62,551 nucleotides of DNA from Promethearchaeota archaeon (GCA_018238625.1 JABCSY010000010.1:1-62551); one strand, 5' to 3'. Positions 42,894 through 53,308 are shown, counted from the first letter of the stretch. Notes: generated by a model from the sequence alone, not told the origin. A program made the numbers and translations.

Positions 42894-43985
42894 ATGCGAA
42901 GATTAGTATTTTCTGTAATTTTTGTTCTAGTTATTTCGAGTGCTATCTTGCCAATATTTCCACTCCTTATCTCAACTACTATTAACTCCGATGAAAATCA
43001 GGGTGAGATCGGCAAATTAAATACATCTGCGCTAACAGAGATAAATACCACAATTATAATTAACGATCTTCCCGGTAGCCTTACAAATTGAACATGGGCA
43101 AAAGATCAAGGTTATTGTACGGGTTTAGGCACTCAATCTAATCCATATATAATATCTGATCTATTCTTTAACACAACCTCAATGTATTGGAATTGTTTAA
43201 CAATTAGTCACTCAAGAAAACATTTCATTGTTAGAGATTGCAAATTTAAAGGTTCGGAACAACATGCTGGAATCCAATTAGACAACACTACAAATGGAGT
43301 CATTACTGAAAACTTTATTCATCCGCTTACTGGCGCATTAGTATGGCTTTTTAATGCAAGTTATAATATCGTCCGAAATAATAACGCTTCAGGAGGTTAT
43401 CATTACGGAGTTCTAATTGACGGTACTAGTGGGACTACTAAAATGAATGTAGTATCGGATAATTTGATCACCGATAATATTGTTGCGGGTGTAGAACTTA
43501 GAGGTGGGCTTCTTAATACGGTCTCTAATAATCATATGTTCAACAATACGATAGGGGTCAAAATTACTGCTTTTACATCTAATAGTACGATAAGAGGTAA
43601 TCACATTGGAAATAGTTCTTCCGTAGGACTACTTATCGAAGTCATGAGTCACTATCATGAGATCTTTGAAAATTGCTTTTTCACTAACAATTTGCACGCA
43701 AATGATAATGGAGTAGATAATTCATGGGATAATGGCGTGAAAGGAAATTATTGGGATAATTACACGGGGCTTGACGCAAATAATGATGGAATAGGGGATA
43801 TCCCTTATAATATAACCGGAGCTGGTGATAGTCGAGATAACTTTCCCCTCATGAGTTGTCCAGTTCCTCCTTCAACTCCCGGAATCCCGGGATATGATAT
43901 ATTTCTCGTTTTATTTGCTGGTGTGGCTTCTATTATCGGAATACTTTATATTACCAATAAGAGAAGAGAGAAAATCAAAAACTAA
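42894..43985 (+). pseudogene. NosD-like surface beta-helix protein interrupted by TGA
   Basis: A signal peptide and N-terminus (42894-43088) are followed in the same frame by the rest of the protein (43092-43985), interrupted only by TGA at 43089-43091. The context LTN-stop-TWAKDQGYCTG, then GTQSNPYIISDLF, fits PbH1/NosD-type proteins. The TGA stands where Trp (TGG) would read naturally. Downstream are several parallel beta-helix repeats (NGVITENFIHPLTG, LNTVSNNHMFNNTIGVKI, NSTIRGNHIGNSSS) and a GNYWDNYTGLDANNDGIGDI calcium-like loop. A C-terminal PGIPGYDIF segment, membrane helix and basic end complete the protein. It is probably a nonsense mutation; readthrough cannot be excluded. Confidence 0.7.
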
Positions 43986-44189
43986 CATGGAGTAAATTAA
44001 ACTCCTCTTTTTATTTTTTACAGGCAATAATAATAATGATTTAGTAGGATTCCTCCTTTTTATTGCTAGACATTATACCTATTTTTCCTTTTTAACTCAT
44101 TTGTTTAATTAGTCCATTATATTTAATAACGAAAAGACTGAATATATATTCAAGTCAAAAGAAATTATAACCTAGATGTGATTTAAAAC

Positions 44190-45662
44190 GTGGATTTAAA
44201 GAAAATTAACGTAATTTGGTTTGTATTTTATCTTCTAAATTCCATTTTATTGATAATTTGGGGGACTTTGATTTTCTGGTTGATAAAAAGCCACATCATA
44301 TGGAATCCCTTAATGTTTTTATTAATTTTTATACCAATTCTTTTTCTAATAATAATTCCGCTATATTTTTTTATTAAATCTACCGTTAAATTAGCAAAGA
44401 ACTTTAAAATACGAGAGAGGCTTACAATTTCGAAGAAATATCTGATAACCTCTTTCTTTATAGCATTCCTCGTTTGGTCTCTTTCTATATTGGTATTCGT
44501 TTTGTACTTTTTTCCAAATGCACAATTATACAATTACGACGATGGACCTTACTTGTTGTGGAACGACGATCCAAAAACAACGATGACAATTGTCTGGCAT
44601 ACAAAAAATCCTATCGAATCAGTATTAGAATTTGGCGAATCTATTGGCGATATGGAAACATTTCGAATATCTGCCTTAGAAAAAAGACATGTAGCAAAAC
44701 TTAGGAATCTAAAAGCTGGAACATTGTACTATTATAAAATAACCGATTTTTCAGCCGTTATTTACAATTTTACCACCGCTCCTTCTGCAATAACTCCTTT
44801 TAATTTTACTGTAATAAGCGACACGCATGCGGGTTTAGACCCAAGCGAATATGGGGCTGTTATCGACGCAATGACGCCGTATCAATACGATTTTATTGTT
44901 CATGCTGGAGATCTTGGTCCTTTCGTGGGGGAAGAATTAGACGGATGGCATGTATTTTTTAATCACATGGAAAGACACGCTTCCACTAGCCCTTATATGG
45001 TTGCTATTGGAAACCATGAATACGGTGTTGATATATTTGCTCGGAATTTCAAATATTTCTTTCCATATAACTATGTTGAGGATTGGGGTCATTACTACAG
45101 TTTTGACTATTCGAACGCTCACTTTGTCATGATTGATGTTTTTCAAAATCAACTAGATTGGGGTGGTTTTCTATTAGAAGCTCAAGAAGCGTGGCTCAGG
45201 CAAGATTTAGCGCTAAATAAAGACAAATGGCTTTTCGTTGTTCTTCACGCACCACCTTATAGTACTGGAGACTTTAACATGCATCATAAGTTAGCTTCCC
45301 AATTAGCCCCAATTTTTTACGAAAATCAAGTAGATGTAGTATTATCGGGTCACGACCATCATTACGAAGCTTTTTGGACTAATCGCACTGAAAGCTGGGG
45401 AGGTACGTATTTTTTTGTAACTGGTGGCGGTGGAGGAGACCTCGACGATTTTATTATGTATCGAGATCGGGATCCCTGGAAAAACTTGTGGCATAATGCA
45501 TCCATTGAAGCTTACCAAAACGATTATATTACTCGCAATTATCAGATTTACGGAGAATTAACTCATCATTTTATGCATTTTGAATTAAACGGAAATAATT
45601 TACACATTAAAGCAATAAGAGATAACGGTAGCTTAATTCAAGAATTCTTTATTACAAAATAA
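44190..45662 (+). CDS. Membrane-anchored metallophosphoesterase (purple acid phosphatase-like)
   Basis: The 490 residues start at a GTG. Three hydrophobic segments (about 10-32, 35-58 and 90-112) anchor the N-terminus. A fibronectin-like domain follows (GPYLLWNDDPKTTMTIVWHT, GTLYYYKI), as in purple acid phosphatases. The catalytic domain (about 208-450) has VISDTHAG, VHAGDLGPF, AIGNHEYG, VVLHAPPYS and VLSGHDHHYE, the full two-metal ligand set. It should act outside the cell on phosphate esters; the substrate is unknown. Confidence 0.88.
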   Translation: MDLKKINVIWFVFYLLNSILLIIWGTLIFWLIKSHIIWNPLMFLLIFIPILFLIIIPLYFFIKSTVKLAKNFKIRERLTISKKYLITSFFIAFLVWSLSILVFVLYFFPNAQLYNYDDGPYLLWNDDPKTTMTIVWHTKNPIESVLEFGESIGDMETFRISALEKRHVAKLRNLKAGTLYYYKITDFSAVIYNFTTAPSAITPFNFTVISDTHAGLDPSEYGAVIDAMTPYQYDFIVHAGDLGPFVGEELDGWHVFFNHMERHASTSPYMVAIGNHEYGVDIFARNFKYFFPYNYVEDWGHYYSFDYSNAHFVMIDVFQNQLDWGGFLLEAQEAWLRQDLALNKDKWLFVVLHAPPYSTGDFNMHHKLASQLAPIFYENQVDVVLSGHDHHYEAFWTNRTESWGGTYFFVTGGGGGDLDDFIMYRDRDPWKNLWHNASIEAYQNDYITRNYQIYGELTHHFMHFELNGNNLHIKAIRDNGSLIQEFFITK

Positions 45663-45727
45663 AATTTTAAAAACTAACTACAAGTTCTTTAAAAAAAGAA
45701 GACTAACGCACAAAACTAAAAGGTATT

Positions 45728-45928
45728 TTAAGCGTAGAAGCCTTTATTTTTGTTAAAAGCTCTATGTCTGTTTCTCCAAGCTGGTTGTCTCAACTTAGCA
45801 GTTCTTCCAAACCCGCAAGAAGCACAAAACTTTTTTCTTCTGTGGTAACTATGTTTTCCGCATCTTCTACAAGTTTTATGACTTGCTGCTTTATTTTTTT
45901 TACCCTTACTTGGAGTTCCTTTACCCAT
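45728..45928 (-). CDS. rpl37e: Ribosomal protein L37e (eL37)
   Basis: The 66 residues match archaeal and eukaryotic eL37: MGKGTPSKGKKNK start, CRRCGKHSYH and CASCGFGRTAK zinc-binding pairs, and basic end. It is a large-subunit protein. An AGAGGT Shine-Dalgarno site lies about eight bases before the ATG. It follows the LSm gene by 20 bases, the arrangement conserved in many archaea. Confidence 0.96.
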   Translation of the reverse strand: MGKGTPSKGKKNKAASHKTCRRCGKHSYHRRKKFCASCGFGRTAKLRQPAWRNRHRAFNKNKGFYA

Positions 45929-45948
45929 TATTTCAACCTCTTCTCTTT

Positions 45949-46290
45949 TTAGATGCCATCTGATTCCTTTCTATGCATTAATTTATCGTGTGTATCTTCA
46001 GCAACTTCATCCTTAGGATCAGTATCATTTTCAGAAAAAACTAATTTCTTTCTATCTTGCCCAATGAAAATTATAGAAGCCCCTCTAATCATAACGGTCC
46101 CAAGACTCTTGCTTCTTTTTCCACCCCGACCAAAATATATTTCTTTGGCGTCCTCTACGATCAAATTCATGTAGCCATCAAATCGAACGAGCTTGCCCGT
46201 CAAATAGGTGTTCCAAATCTTTAATTTGATTCTAACTTTGTCCTTTAAAATTGCCTTGCTCAATGTCCGTGAGACTGTTTGTTGCGACAT
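45949..46290 (-). CDS. LSm (Sm-like archaeal) RNA-binding protein
   Basis: The 113 residues contain the Sm1 motif (VRIKLKIWNTYLTGKLVRFDGYMNLIVED) and the Sm2 motif (LGTVMIRGASIIFIG). These assemble into a heptameric ring binding U-rich RNA. There is a longer acidic C-terminal tail (DTDPKDEVAEDT) than in most archaeal LSm proteins. It is the first gene of the pair with L37e, 20 bases upstream. Start ATG at 46290. Confidence 0.95.
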   Translation of the reverse strand: MSQQTVSRTLSKAILKDKVRIKLKIWNTYLTGKLVRFDGYMNLIVEDAKEIYFGRGGKRSKSLGTVMIRGASIIFIGQDRKKLVFSENDTDPKDEVAEDTHDKLMHRKESDGI

Positions 46291-46421
46291 TTGAAAAACT
46301 CTTTAATTTCTTATAGAATATTCTATAAAATGTAGTTAAAATATAAATATTTTTTTATTCTAAAAGATTTAATTTCGCATTACTATTTAGATTTGTAATC
46401 AATTTCGTATGGAAGCAAACT

Positions 46422-47459
46422 ATGAAAAAAATTGGTATTTTTGATTCAGGTGTTGAGACCCCCGAAGAAATAATTCTTGCAGCTGGATTTGTCTCACATA
46501 GGCTTTTTGGCGATCCAAATATCGAACCAGATAAAGCCAATGAACATATCCCGCCCACTCATTGCGTTTGGACTCGAAACCTCCTAGAACAAGCAATTAG
46601 AGGCCTTGATAAAGACATTGTAGGGATAATTGCAACTCATGGTTGCGATCGAACCAATCGGGAATTTGATATATGGCTAAAGTGCATTAACCTTGATTTC
46701 ATGTTTTTTTTGAATTCTCCCTTCAAACGCAACAAGATATCTTTAAGATTCTTTATAGACGATATGAAAGAATTAATATCTCAATTAGAAAATAGTTTTA
46801 GCGTTAAAGTGTCTTCTGAAAAAATCAAAGAAGCAATTAAATTGATGAACAAAGTTAGATCCTTGTTAATGGAAATTTCCGAATTTCGAAGTAAAATGGT
46901 ACTGAAAGGAGCAGAATTTCACGCACTCGTCAAAGAAGTCCAACAAATAGATAAGAACGAGGCAGTAAAACTACTTGAAGCTAAGTTGGAAGAACTAAAA
47001 ATCAAGAAATCCACAATAAATAAAAAATATAAAAGAATTCTGTTAACAGGTTCAGATTTAGACGATACGGAATTCATTGAGTACATAGAAAATCTCGGTT
47101 TTCAAATAGTTATCGATGATTTAGGTATAGGTACAAAATATTTTTGGAATAAAGTTGACGAGAATAAGGAGCCCATCGAAGCCTTAGCCGAATATCATTT
47201 AGAAAAACCGATTCATTCGACCAAGTTTCCATCTTACGAGAGGTATGACGTCATTAAAAAATTGGCAGAAAGTTATAAGGTGGATGGAATTATAAACGTT
47301 GCTCATAAATTTTGCGAACCCGTTTTATACGACCATCCTTATTTAAGCAACAAATTTAAAGAATTAGCTATACCATATCTTTTTATTGAAACAGAATATA
47401 ACAGAGAGTCTTATAAGCAGTTAGCAACAAGATTCGAAGCGTTTGGAGAGATTATTTAA
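46422..47459 (+). CDS. 2-hydroxyacyl-CoA dehydratase / benzoyl-CoA reductase-type subunit
   Basis: The 345 residues belong to the HgdB/BcrB-BcrC family. Visible features are the N-terminal PPTHCVWTRN, IIATHGCDRTNREFD and a C-terminal HKFCEP segment, with cysteines to ligate a 4Fe-4S cluster. With the next gene it would form the heterodimer that removes water from 2-hydroxyacyl-CoA or reduces an aromatic acyl-CoA by one-electron chemistry. No ATP-driven activator (HgdC type) is in the window. The subunits alone do not settle which substrate is used. Confidence 0.82.
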   Translation: MKKIGIFDSGVETPEEIILAAGFVSHRLFGDPNIEPDKANEHIPPTHCVWTRNLLEQAIRGLDKDIVGIIATHGCDRTNREFDIWLKCINLDFMFFLNSPFKRNKISLRFFIDDMKELISQLENSFSVKVSSEKIKEAIKLMNKVRSLLMEISEFRSKMVLKGAEFHALVKEVQQIDKNEAVKLLEAKLEELKIKKSTINKKYKRILLTGSDLDDTEFIEYIENLGFQIVIDDLGIGTKYFWNKVDENKEPIEALAEYHLEKPIHSTKFPSYERYDVIKKLAESYKVDGIINVAHKFCEPVLYDHPYLSNKFKELAIPYLFIETEYNRESYKQLATRFEAFGEII

Positions 47460-47460
47460 A

Positions 47461-47466
47461 GGAGGA
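47461..47466 (+). promoter_or_regulatory. Shine-Dalgarno sequence of the second dehydratase subunit
   Basis: GGAGGA follows the first subunit's stop by one base and stands nine bases before the ATG at 47476, setting that start rather than the upstream in-frame ATG at 47443. Confidence 0.75.
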
Positions 47467-47475
47467 ATTGAAAAA

Positions 47476-48735
47476 ATGTCAAAAGAAAAGAAAAGCGGAA
47501 TAATGTTAAACGCAACCAACAAGCTAAAAAATGAAATGGGAAGGCATTTTCTAGCAATTGAACAAGCGTACAGAGATGGAAAACCAACTGCTTGGGCAAC
47601 TGCAGGAACTCCTGTTGAACTTTTATACGCCATGGATGTTCAAGCAATGATGCCTGAAAATTCAGCAACAATATCGGCAGCGCTTAAACAATCGAAAAAA
47701 TTTATTGAAATCGCCGAAGATCAAGGATATTCTTACGACTTATGTTCTTATTTCAAAACGAATGTTGGTGCCGTGTCAAGCAAGGCCGAAATGAGCGTTG
47801 GTGGGACTAGAAAACCCGCTTTTATGATGTCAAGCGATGTAATATGTGATACTCATGTTAGATGGTTTCAAGTACAAGCAGAAAGATTAAACGTTCCTCA
47901 CTTCACTTTAGATATACCTCACGTAGTGAGCAACACGAGCAATCGTCAACGCGACTATTTTAAAAAATACATCAAAGAACAACTTTGGGAGCTATTAGAT
48001 TTTATTACTGAAGTAACAGGTCACGAATATAACGAAGAAAAAGCGAGAGAGGTAGCCTCAAATTCCTATGAATTAGGAAAAATATGGCAAGATGTGTTTG
48101 AGCTAAGAAAAAATGTTCCCAGTCCAATCTCAACGAGAGATACTTTTGGTGGACTTTTTCCATTATTCACAATGCCTGGACTTAAATCTCCGATTAAATT
48201 ATACAAGAGAATGTACAAAGAAGCAAAAGCGAGGGCAGATGCGGGTGTAGGTGCGCTTGAAAACGAAGAATTTAGACTCATGTGGGAAGGTATCCCTTTT
48301 TGGTACAACCTAAAATTCTTTTCAAATCTGGAGCGCTGGAACGCTATGATAGTTTACGAACCTTACGTTTATGCCTTTAGCAAATATACAAATCCAAATA
48401 TTACAAAAGACGATGTGTTAAATCATCCAGTAGAATCAATGGCTGAATTAGTTTTGAGTTTTTGGTATATATACGATCTCGAGACTCGGGTTAAAAAATT
48501 CAAAGAAACGATTAAAGAATGGAAAATTGATGGCGTTCTTTTACATAATAACATGTCTTGTAGGCCAAACTCGTGTGGACAGTACGATTTGAAGCGTAGC
48601 TTAATGGAAGAATTAGATATCCCTAGTTTAATAATTACAAGCGACATGAACGACCCAAGAAAGCTAAATGAGACTCAAGTGGTTAATCAAATCGAGAGTT
48701 TTATCGAAATTTTGCGTCAAAGAAAGAAGAAATGA
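47476..48735 (+). CDS. 2-hydroxyacyl-CoA dehydratase / benzoyl-CoA reductase-type subunit
   Basis: The 419 residues are the partner of the preceding gene: TAGTPVELLYAMDV, YDLCSYFKTNVGAV, SSDVICDTHVRWF and HNNMSCRPNSCGQYD carry the cluster-binding cysteines. The start ATG at 47476 sits behind a strong Shine-Dalgarno site 16 bases after the first subunit's stop, so the two are cotranslated. The length and motif set are closest to the HgdB/BcrB-type subunits. The substrate is undetermined. Confidence 0.84.
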   Translation: MSKEKKSGIMLNATNKLKNEMGRHFLAIEQAYRDGKPTAWATAGTPVELLYAMDVQAMMPENSATISAALKQSKKFIEIAEDQGYSYDLCSYFKTNVGAVSSKAEMSVGGTRKPAFMMSSDVICDTHVRWFQVQAERLNVPHFTLDIPHVVSNTSNRQRDYFKKYIKEQLWELLDFITEVTGHEYNEEKAREVASNSYELGKIWQDVFELRKNVPSPISTRDTFGGLFPLFTMPGLKSPIKLYKRMYKEAKARADAGVGALENEEFRLMWEGIPFWYNLKFFSNLERWNAMIVYEPYVYAFSKYTNPNITKDDVLNHPVESMAELVLSFWYIYDLETRVKKFKETIKEWKIDGVLLHNNMSCRPNSCGQYDLKRSLMEELDIPSLIITSDMNDPRKLNETQVVNQIESFIEILRQRKKK

Positions 48736-48775
48736 TTTTTTTCCCAATTTTTTTGATTTTTACTTAACAAATTAA

Positions 48776-49636
48776 TCACTCTGGAAATAGTGGCTGATAC
48801 TCGTTTTCTCTTGCTACATTCACGATCTTTTCTAGTTCTTCAACATCAAGTTTCTTATATCGCTTAACGGCATTCAATACTAATGGCCATAGCCTCACAT
48901 CACAGGGCAAGGAATAAGTTGTAACTCCATCTTGCGACAATGTAAACCACACGGCTTGGTTAACTAATTCTTGTTCATCAAGAGGTTCGTACCACGTTTT
49001 GTATGTAGGAGTACCCTTCCATCTGTTTTTAGAAATGGCTTTAATAGCTGTAACTCCAATGTTATTATCTCGAGCGATTTGCAGAATCTTTTTAAAATCA
49101 TTGACAGGATTAGGGTTTACAAGCGATGCAACGTAAACGGGTAGAAGAACGGTGTCAAAATCATCGGATAACTTGAGTGCTTTCTGCAGTATCCTTACAT
49201 CATCGTGCGCTGTAATACCAATATGCTTTATTAAACCCGTTTCCTTAGCCTCTTTGAAGGCTTCCATGGCCCCATCTTCCCCAAGAATTTGGTGTAATTC
49301 CTCCATTGACGAGACCGCGTGAAATTGGTACAAATCAAAGTGCGTCGTATCAAGACGTTCTAACGATCGATTAAGCTGCCTCCAAGCCCCTTTCTTAGTT
49401 CTTTTCAACGTTTTTTCCGCTAGAAAAAACTTATTCCTATGTTTTCGTATCCAAGGGTTAAGTCGTACTTCGGCCTTACCATAGGTTGGAGCGACATCTA
49501 TCATGTTAATCCCATGATCCATTGCGAGCTTTACGGCCTTGTTGGCTTCGATTTGATCGACATACCCGAGCCCGCATCCTCCCATCGCAATTATTGTAAT
49601 TTTAGCTTTGGTTTTACCAAAAACGCGAGTTTCCAT
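48776..49636 (-). CDS. Aldo/keto reductase
   Basis: The 286 residues form a TIM-barrel AKR: MGGCGLGYVDQIEANKAVKLA, the catalytic Asp/Tyr region MIDVAPTYGKAEVRL, the Lys segment (KFFLAEKTLKRTK) and HFDLYQFHAVSSMEEL with the His. There is no C-terminal Fe-S motif. It reduces an aldehyde or ketone with NADPH, with substrate unknown. It converges with the dehydratase operon and diverges from the nitroreductase gene. Confidence 0.88.
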   Translation of the reverse strand: METRVFGKTKAKITIIAMGGCGLGYVDQIEANKAVKLAMDHGINMIDVAPTYGKAEVRLNPWIRKHRNKFFLAEKTLKRTKKGAWRQLNRSLERLDTTHFDLYQFHAVSSMEELHQILGEDGAMEAFKEAKETGLIKHIGITAHDDVRILQKALKLSDDFDTVLLPVYVASLVNPNPVNDFKKILQIARDNNIGVTAIKAISKNRWKGTPTYKTWYEPLDEQELVNQAVWFTLSQDGVTTYSLPCDVRLWPLVLNAVKRYKKLDVEELEKIVNVARENEYQPLFPE

Positions 49637-49767
49637 TTAATCACTCTAAAACATCTAATTGATATAAATTATTATACAATAAAATTTAAAGGTTGATTAA
49701 TTCATTTAGAAATATTCTTTAAAATAGTATTTTTAATAAAATTTAATAAATTTTCGAGCGTGTTAAA

Positions 49768-50580
49768 ATGCCAATAATTGGGATTGATTACGATAAATGT
49801 ATTAGTTGTGAGATTTGTATAAGTGCTTGTCCATCCTTAGAAGTATATTCCAAAAGCAATGAAGCAGATAATAAGATTATATTTGATCCCGAGAAAAAAT
49901 GCATATTATGTGGGCAATGCATTGCACAATGCCCTGAAGATGCTATAATTTACGAAGACATGGGAGAAAGTTTCACTTTCGGCGAAATTGGCGAGCTTTC
50001 TTCCCTTGTACCTTATGAAAACATGTTCAAGTTTCTCGCAGGAAACCGTTCAATTCGTAGATATAAGAAAGATAAGGTTCCTATAGAAATTTTAAATAAA
50101 GTTATCAAAGCGATGGAATACGCTCCCACAGGAGCTAACATGAGGCCTGAAAACTTCGTTATAATATCCGATTCAGAATTGATTAAAAAGATGTCTGATG
50201 CGATTGTAGAAGAATTTATCAAGGATCCTTCCTTAAAGGAGCAATTCAGCAAGCAACTAGAAATCCTCGCAAAAGAGATGCGTAGTCCTGTTTATTTTGA
50301 CGCCCCTCACGTGATAATCGTATCCTCACCTTTCAACATGATGATGGGAGGGTTTAACATTGGAAATATTATTACATACGGAAGGCTGGCTGCTCAATCG
50401 CTCGGGTTAGGTACTTGTTGGAATGGCTGGACCCACTTAGCATTTCACAAGAACCCTGCACTAAAAAAATTAGCTAAGATACGAGGTAGTCTGGTAACTG
50501 CATTTATAATTGGATATGCAGATAACAAGTATTATCGCGTTCCTCCTCGTTCAAAAAAGAAAGTTAAGATTTTTGAGTGA
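49768..50580 (+). CDS. Nitroreductase with N-terminal dicluster ferredoxin
   Basis: The 270 residues begin with two 4Fe-4S motifs (CISCEICISACP at about 11-22; CILCGQCIAQCPEDAI at about 46-61). An FMN nitroreductase fold follows from about residue 88 (RSIRRYKKDKVP, PTGANMRPENFVI, GRLAAQSLGLGTCWNGW). Such fusions take electrons from ferredoxin to flavin for reduction of an unknown acceptor. It is a separate transcription unit. Confidence 0.87.
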   Translation: MPIIGIDYDKCISCEICISACPSLEVYSKSNEADNKIIFDPEKKCILCGQCIAQCPEDAIIYEDMGESFTFGEIGELSSLVPYENMFKFLAGNRSIRRYKKDKVPIEILNKVIKAMEYAPTGANMRPENFVIISDSELIKKMSDAIVEEFIKDPSLKEQFSKQLEILAKEMRSPVYFDAPHVIIVSSPFNMMMGGFNIGNIITYGRLAAQSLGLGTCWNGWTHLAFHKNPALKKLAKIRGSLVTAFIIGYADNKYYRVPPRSKKKVKIFE

Positions 50581-50869
50581 AATATATTTTATTTCTCTGT
50601 TTCAAAAAATTACTAAACGCTCCTTAGAAATAATTAACAGAACGACTAACACTTTTATTTATAACAATTAAAAATTGTGTGCTAAAAATTTAAAGTAATA
50701 TGCTCGCTTATGAAAATTTAACATTTCAAGCATATTTATTTAAACAATTAGTGCATAATGAGTACTATAAAGAGAAAAAATTAATTTCTATACCATAATT
50801 TTTTACAAATTTGTGCAAAAATCAATTTATTTTTCAATGTTTTTATAAAAAAGAGGTTTAATTTCATAG

Positions 50870-53308
50870 ATGAAAAAATTGGAAGAATCTGAAGAATGGC
50901 TCTCAACAACGCTTAATAGTATAGGCGACGCTGTAATTGCTACCGATAAATCAGGTAATGTTCGCTTTATGAATCCCATGGCAGAAGCTTTAACTGGCTG
51001 GAGGCAAGAAGAAGCCATGGAAAAACCCTTGGAGTGTATATTTAATATAATTAACGAGGAAACCAATAAAAAAGTCGAAAATCCCGTTTCGAGAGTGCTT
51101 CAGGAAGGAATTATAGTCGGGTTAGCGAATTATACAATATTAATAGCCAGAGATGGAAAGGAAATACCAATTGCTGATAGTGGAGCTCCAATAAGAGACA
51201 ATAAAGGAAATATTAGCGGTGTCGTATTAATTTTTAGAGATATTACCGAACTCAAAAAATCCGAGAAAAAATTAAAAGATGTTATTCAATTTTTACCCGA
51301 TGCAACTTTTATGATTGATACGGAAGGAAAAGTGATTTTTTGGAATAAAGCTATGGAAGAAATGACTAATGTAAAAGCCGAGGAGATTTTAAATAAAGGT
51401 AATTACGAATACGCTCTACCCTTTTATGGGGAAAGAAGACCCATTATGGTAGATTTAGTTCTTAATTCGCAAAACAATTTCGAAAGTAAGTATGATGCTT
51501 TTGAAAAAAGAGGTGATACTATTATTTCAGAAATTTCTGTTCCTCCCCAGAAAACAAGAGATGGAACATTTAATTGGATTAAAGCACGACGATTATATGA
51601 TTTTCAAGGAAAAATTATTGGAGCTATTCAAACAATACGCGATATCACCGAGCGGAAGAAGGCGGAACAAAAAATAATGCATCTTAATGATGTGTTACGA
51701 GCTGTTAGAAATGTTAACCAACTCATTACTAAAGAAAAAGATCGTAATAGTTTACTTCAAAGAGCTTGCGATATTTTAATTGAAATTCCCGGTTTTTTTA
51801 ACGCTTGGATTGCTCTTATAGATAGTTCAAACAAGGTTACGCATGCTTTTGAAACGGGTCTAGGGGAAGCTTTCTTACCAATAGACAAAATGTTGAAAAA
51901 GGGTAAAATTACTAAATGCGCCCAAAAGGCTATGCTGAAAACTAAAGCAATTCTAATTAAAGACCCATACTCGACTTGCAGAGATTGCCCATTGTCAAAA
52001 AGCTACAAGGGGCGAGTAGCAATGACAATTCGCTTAGAACATAAAAGTAAAGTTTTTGGTTGGCTTACCGTTTCTATCCCCAAAGAGTTGGTTGAAGAAG
52101 AAAGCGAACAGGAATTATTCGAGGAGGTTGGGGGCGACATTGCATTTGCTCTCTACGATATAGATCGTGAGGAAAAGCATAGAGAAGCGGAAAAAAGAAT
52201 GTTAAAATCCGAAGAAAAATATCGTAATCTCGTTAATGATATGAGAGAAATGATAGGTAAAATAGAAACTAATGGTGAAATTGTCTATGCAAGTCCTCAA
52301 ACATTTGAATTAATGGGGTTTCGACCAGAAGAAACAATTGGAAAAAACTGGTTCAAATCTTACGTTCATCCTGAAGATTTAAATATAATTGCTAATGCAA
52401 TGAAAAATACAACAGATTCACAAGGAGGTTTTGAGTCATTTGATTTTAGAATGCGACACAAAGATGGACATTATATCCATGTTTCTGGAAGAGGAAAAAT
52501 GATAAAAGAAAAAGGAAAAATAAGATATATAGCGTCGTTCAGGGACATTACTAAACGTACCCTTGCAGAACAAAAAGTAAGGGAATCTGAAAATTTGTAT
52601 CATATGGCTTATGATAGAGCAAATTTTTATAAAGATTTATTCGCTCATGATATGAATAATATTTTACAAGCTATATTATCTGGATTGCAGCTTAGCGAAA
52701 TAATTTTTGATGAACCAAATAAGCGTGAAGCTTTAAAGACTAATTTAAGAATTATGAAAAACCAAATCACAAGAGGAGCAAATTTAATTTCTAATGTTCG
52801 CAAGCTTTCTCAACTTGAAGAAATCGAACTACCACTAAAAAAGATTGAAATTTGCAATATTCTAAAAAATCTAATTTCAACTTTAAAAAACACTTACCAA
52901 ATTAATAACTTAAACATTCAAGTCCAATCTATCGGTAAAAAGCTTCATGTTCAGGCTAATGATTTTTTAGTGGATGTGTTTGAAAACATTTTGATTAACT
53001 CAGTAAGACACAATAGAAATCCATCCGTGGAAATTACAATTAGGATTTCCAGAGCGGAAAAAAATAGAGAAACTTATCTTAAAATGGAATTTCAAGATAA
53101 CGGTAAAGGAATAGATAATACTCGGAAGGAACCGATTTTTCAAAGAGGATATACAGAAGAAAAAAGCGTTCATGGGATGGGTTTAGGTTTATCCTTAGTA
53201 AAAAAAATTATTGAAAATTATAACGGAGAAATCTGGGTTGAAGATAGAATCAAAGGAGACCATTCGAAAGGAAGTAATTTTATTTTGTTGATTCCTGAGG
53301 TGAATTAA
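50870..53308 (+). CDS. PAS/GAF sensor histidine kinase, soluble
   Basis: The 812 residues contain a PAS domain at 1-130 (ending FRDITELKK), a second at 135-265 (ending IRDITERKK), a GAF-like domain at about 275-440 with Cys residues (STCRDCPLSK), and a third PAS at about 450-565 (ending FRDITKRT). The kinase core has His593 (FAHDMNNILQAILSG) and an ATPase domain (FENILINSVRHNRN, then QDNGKGIDN and GMGLGLSLVKKI). The core is close to that of the kinase at 21.9 kb. The CxxC-like cysteines could sense redox, which is inference. It overlaps the regulator gene that follows. Confidence 0.92.
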   Translation: MKKLEESEEWLSTTLNSIGDAVIATDKSGNVRFMNPMAEALTGWRQEEAMEKPLECIFNIINEETNKKVENPVSRVLQEGIIVGLANYTILIARDGKEIPIADSGAPIRDNKGNISGVVLIFRDITELKKSEKKLKDVIQFLPDATFMIDTEGKVIFWNKAMEEMTNVKAEEILNKGNYEYALPFYGERRPIMVDLVLNSQNNFESKYDAFEKRGDTIISEISVPPQKTRDGTFNWIKARRLYDFQGKIIGAIQTIRDITERKKAEQKIMHLNDVLRAVRNVNQLITKEKDRNSLLQRACDILIEIPGFFNAWIALIDSSNKVTHAFETGLGEAFLPIDKMLKKGKITKCAQKAMLKTKAILIKDPYSTCRDCPLSKSYKGRVAMTIRLEHKSKVFGWLTVSIPKELVEEESEQELFEEVGGDIAFALYDIDREEKHREAEKRMLKSEEKYRNLVNDMREMIGKIETNGEIVYASPQTFELMGFRPEETIGKNWFKSYVHPEDLNIIANAMKNTTDSQGGFESFDFRMRHKDGHYIHVSGRGKMIKEKGKIRYIASFRDITKRTLAEQKVRESENLYHMAYDRANFYKDLFAHDMNNILQAILSGLQLSEIIFDEPNKREALKTNLRIMKNQITRGANLISNVRKLSQLEEIELPLKKIEICNILKNLISTLKNTYQINNLNIQVQSIGKKLHVQANDFLVDVFENILINSVRHNRNPSVEITIRISRAEKNRETYLKMEFQDNGKGIDNTRKEPIFQRGYTEEKSVHGMGLGLSLVKKIIENYNGEIWVEDRIKGDHSKGSNFILLIPEVN

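Noticed and set aside
43089..43091. TGA read as selenocysteine in the beta-helix gene
   Set aside because: The site fits Trp in a surface repeat protein, not a redox Cys; no stem-loop with a SECIS appearance is evident.
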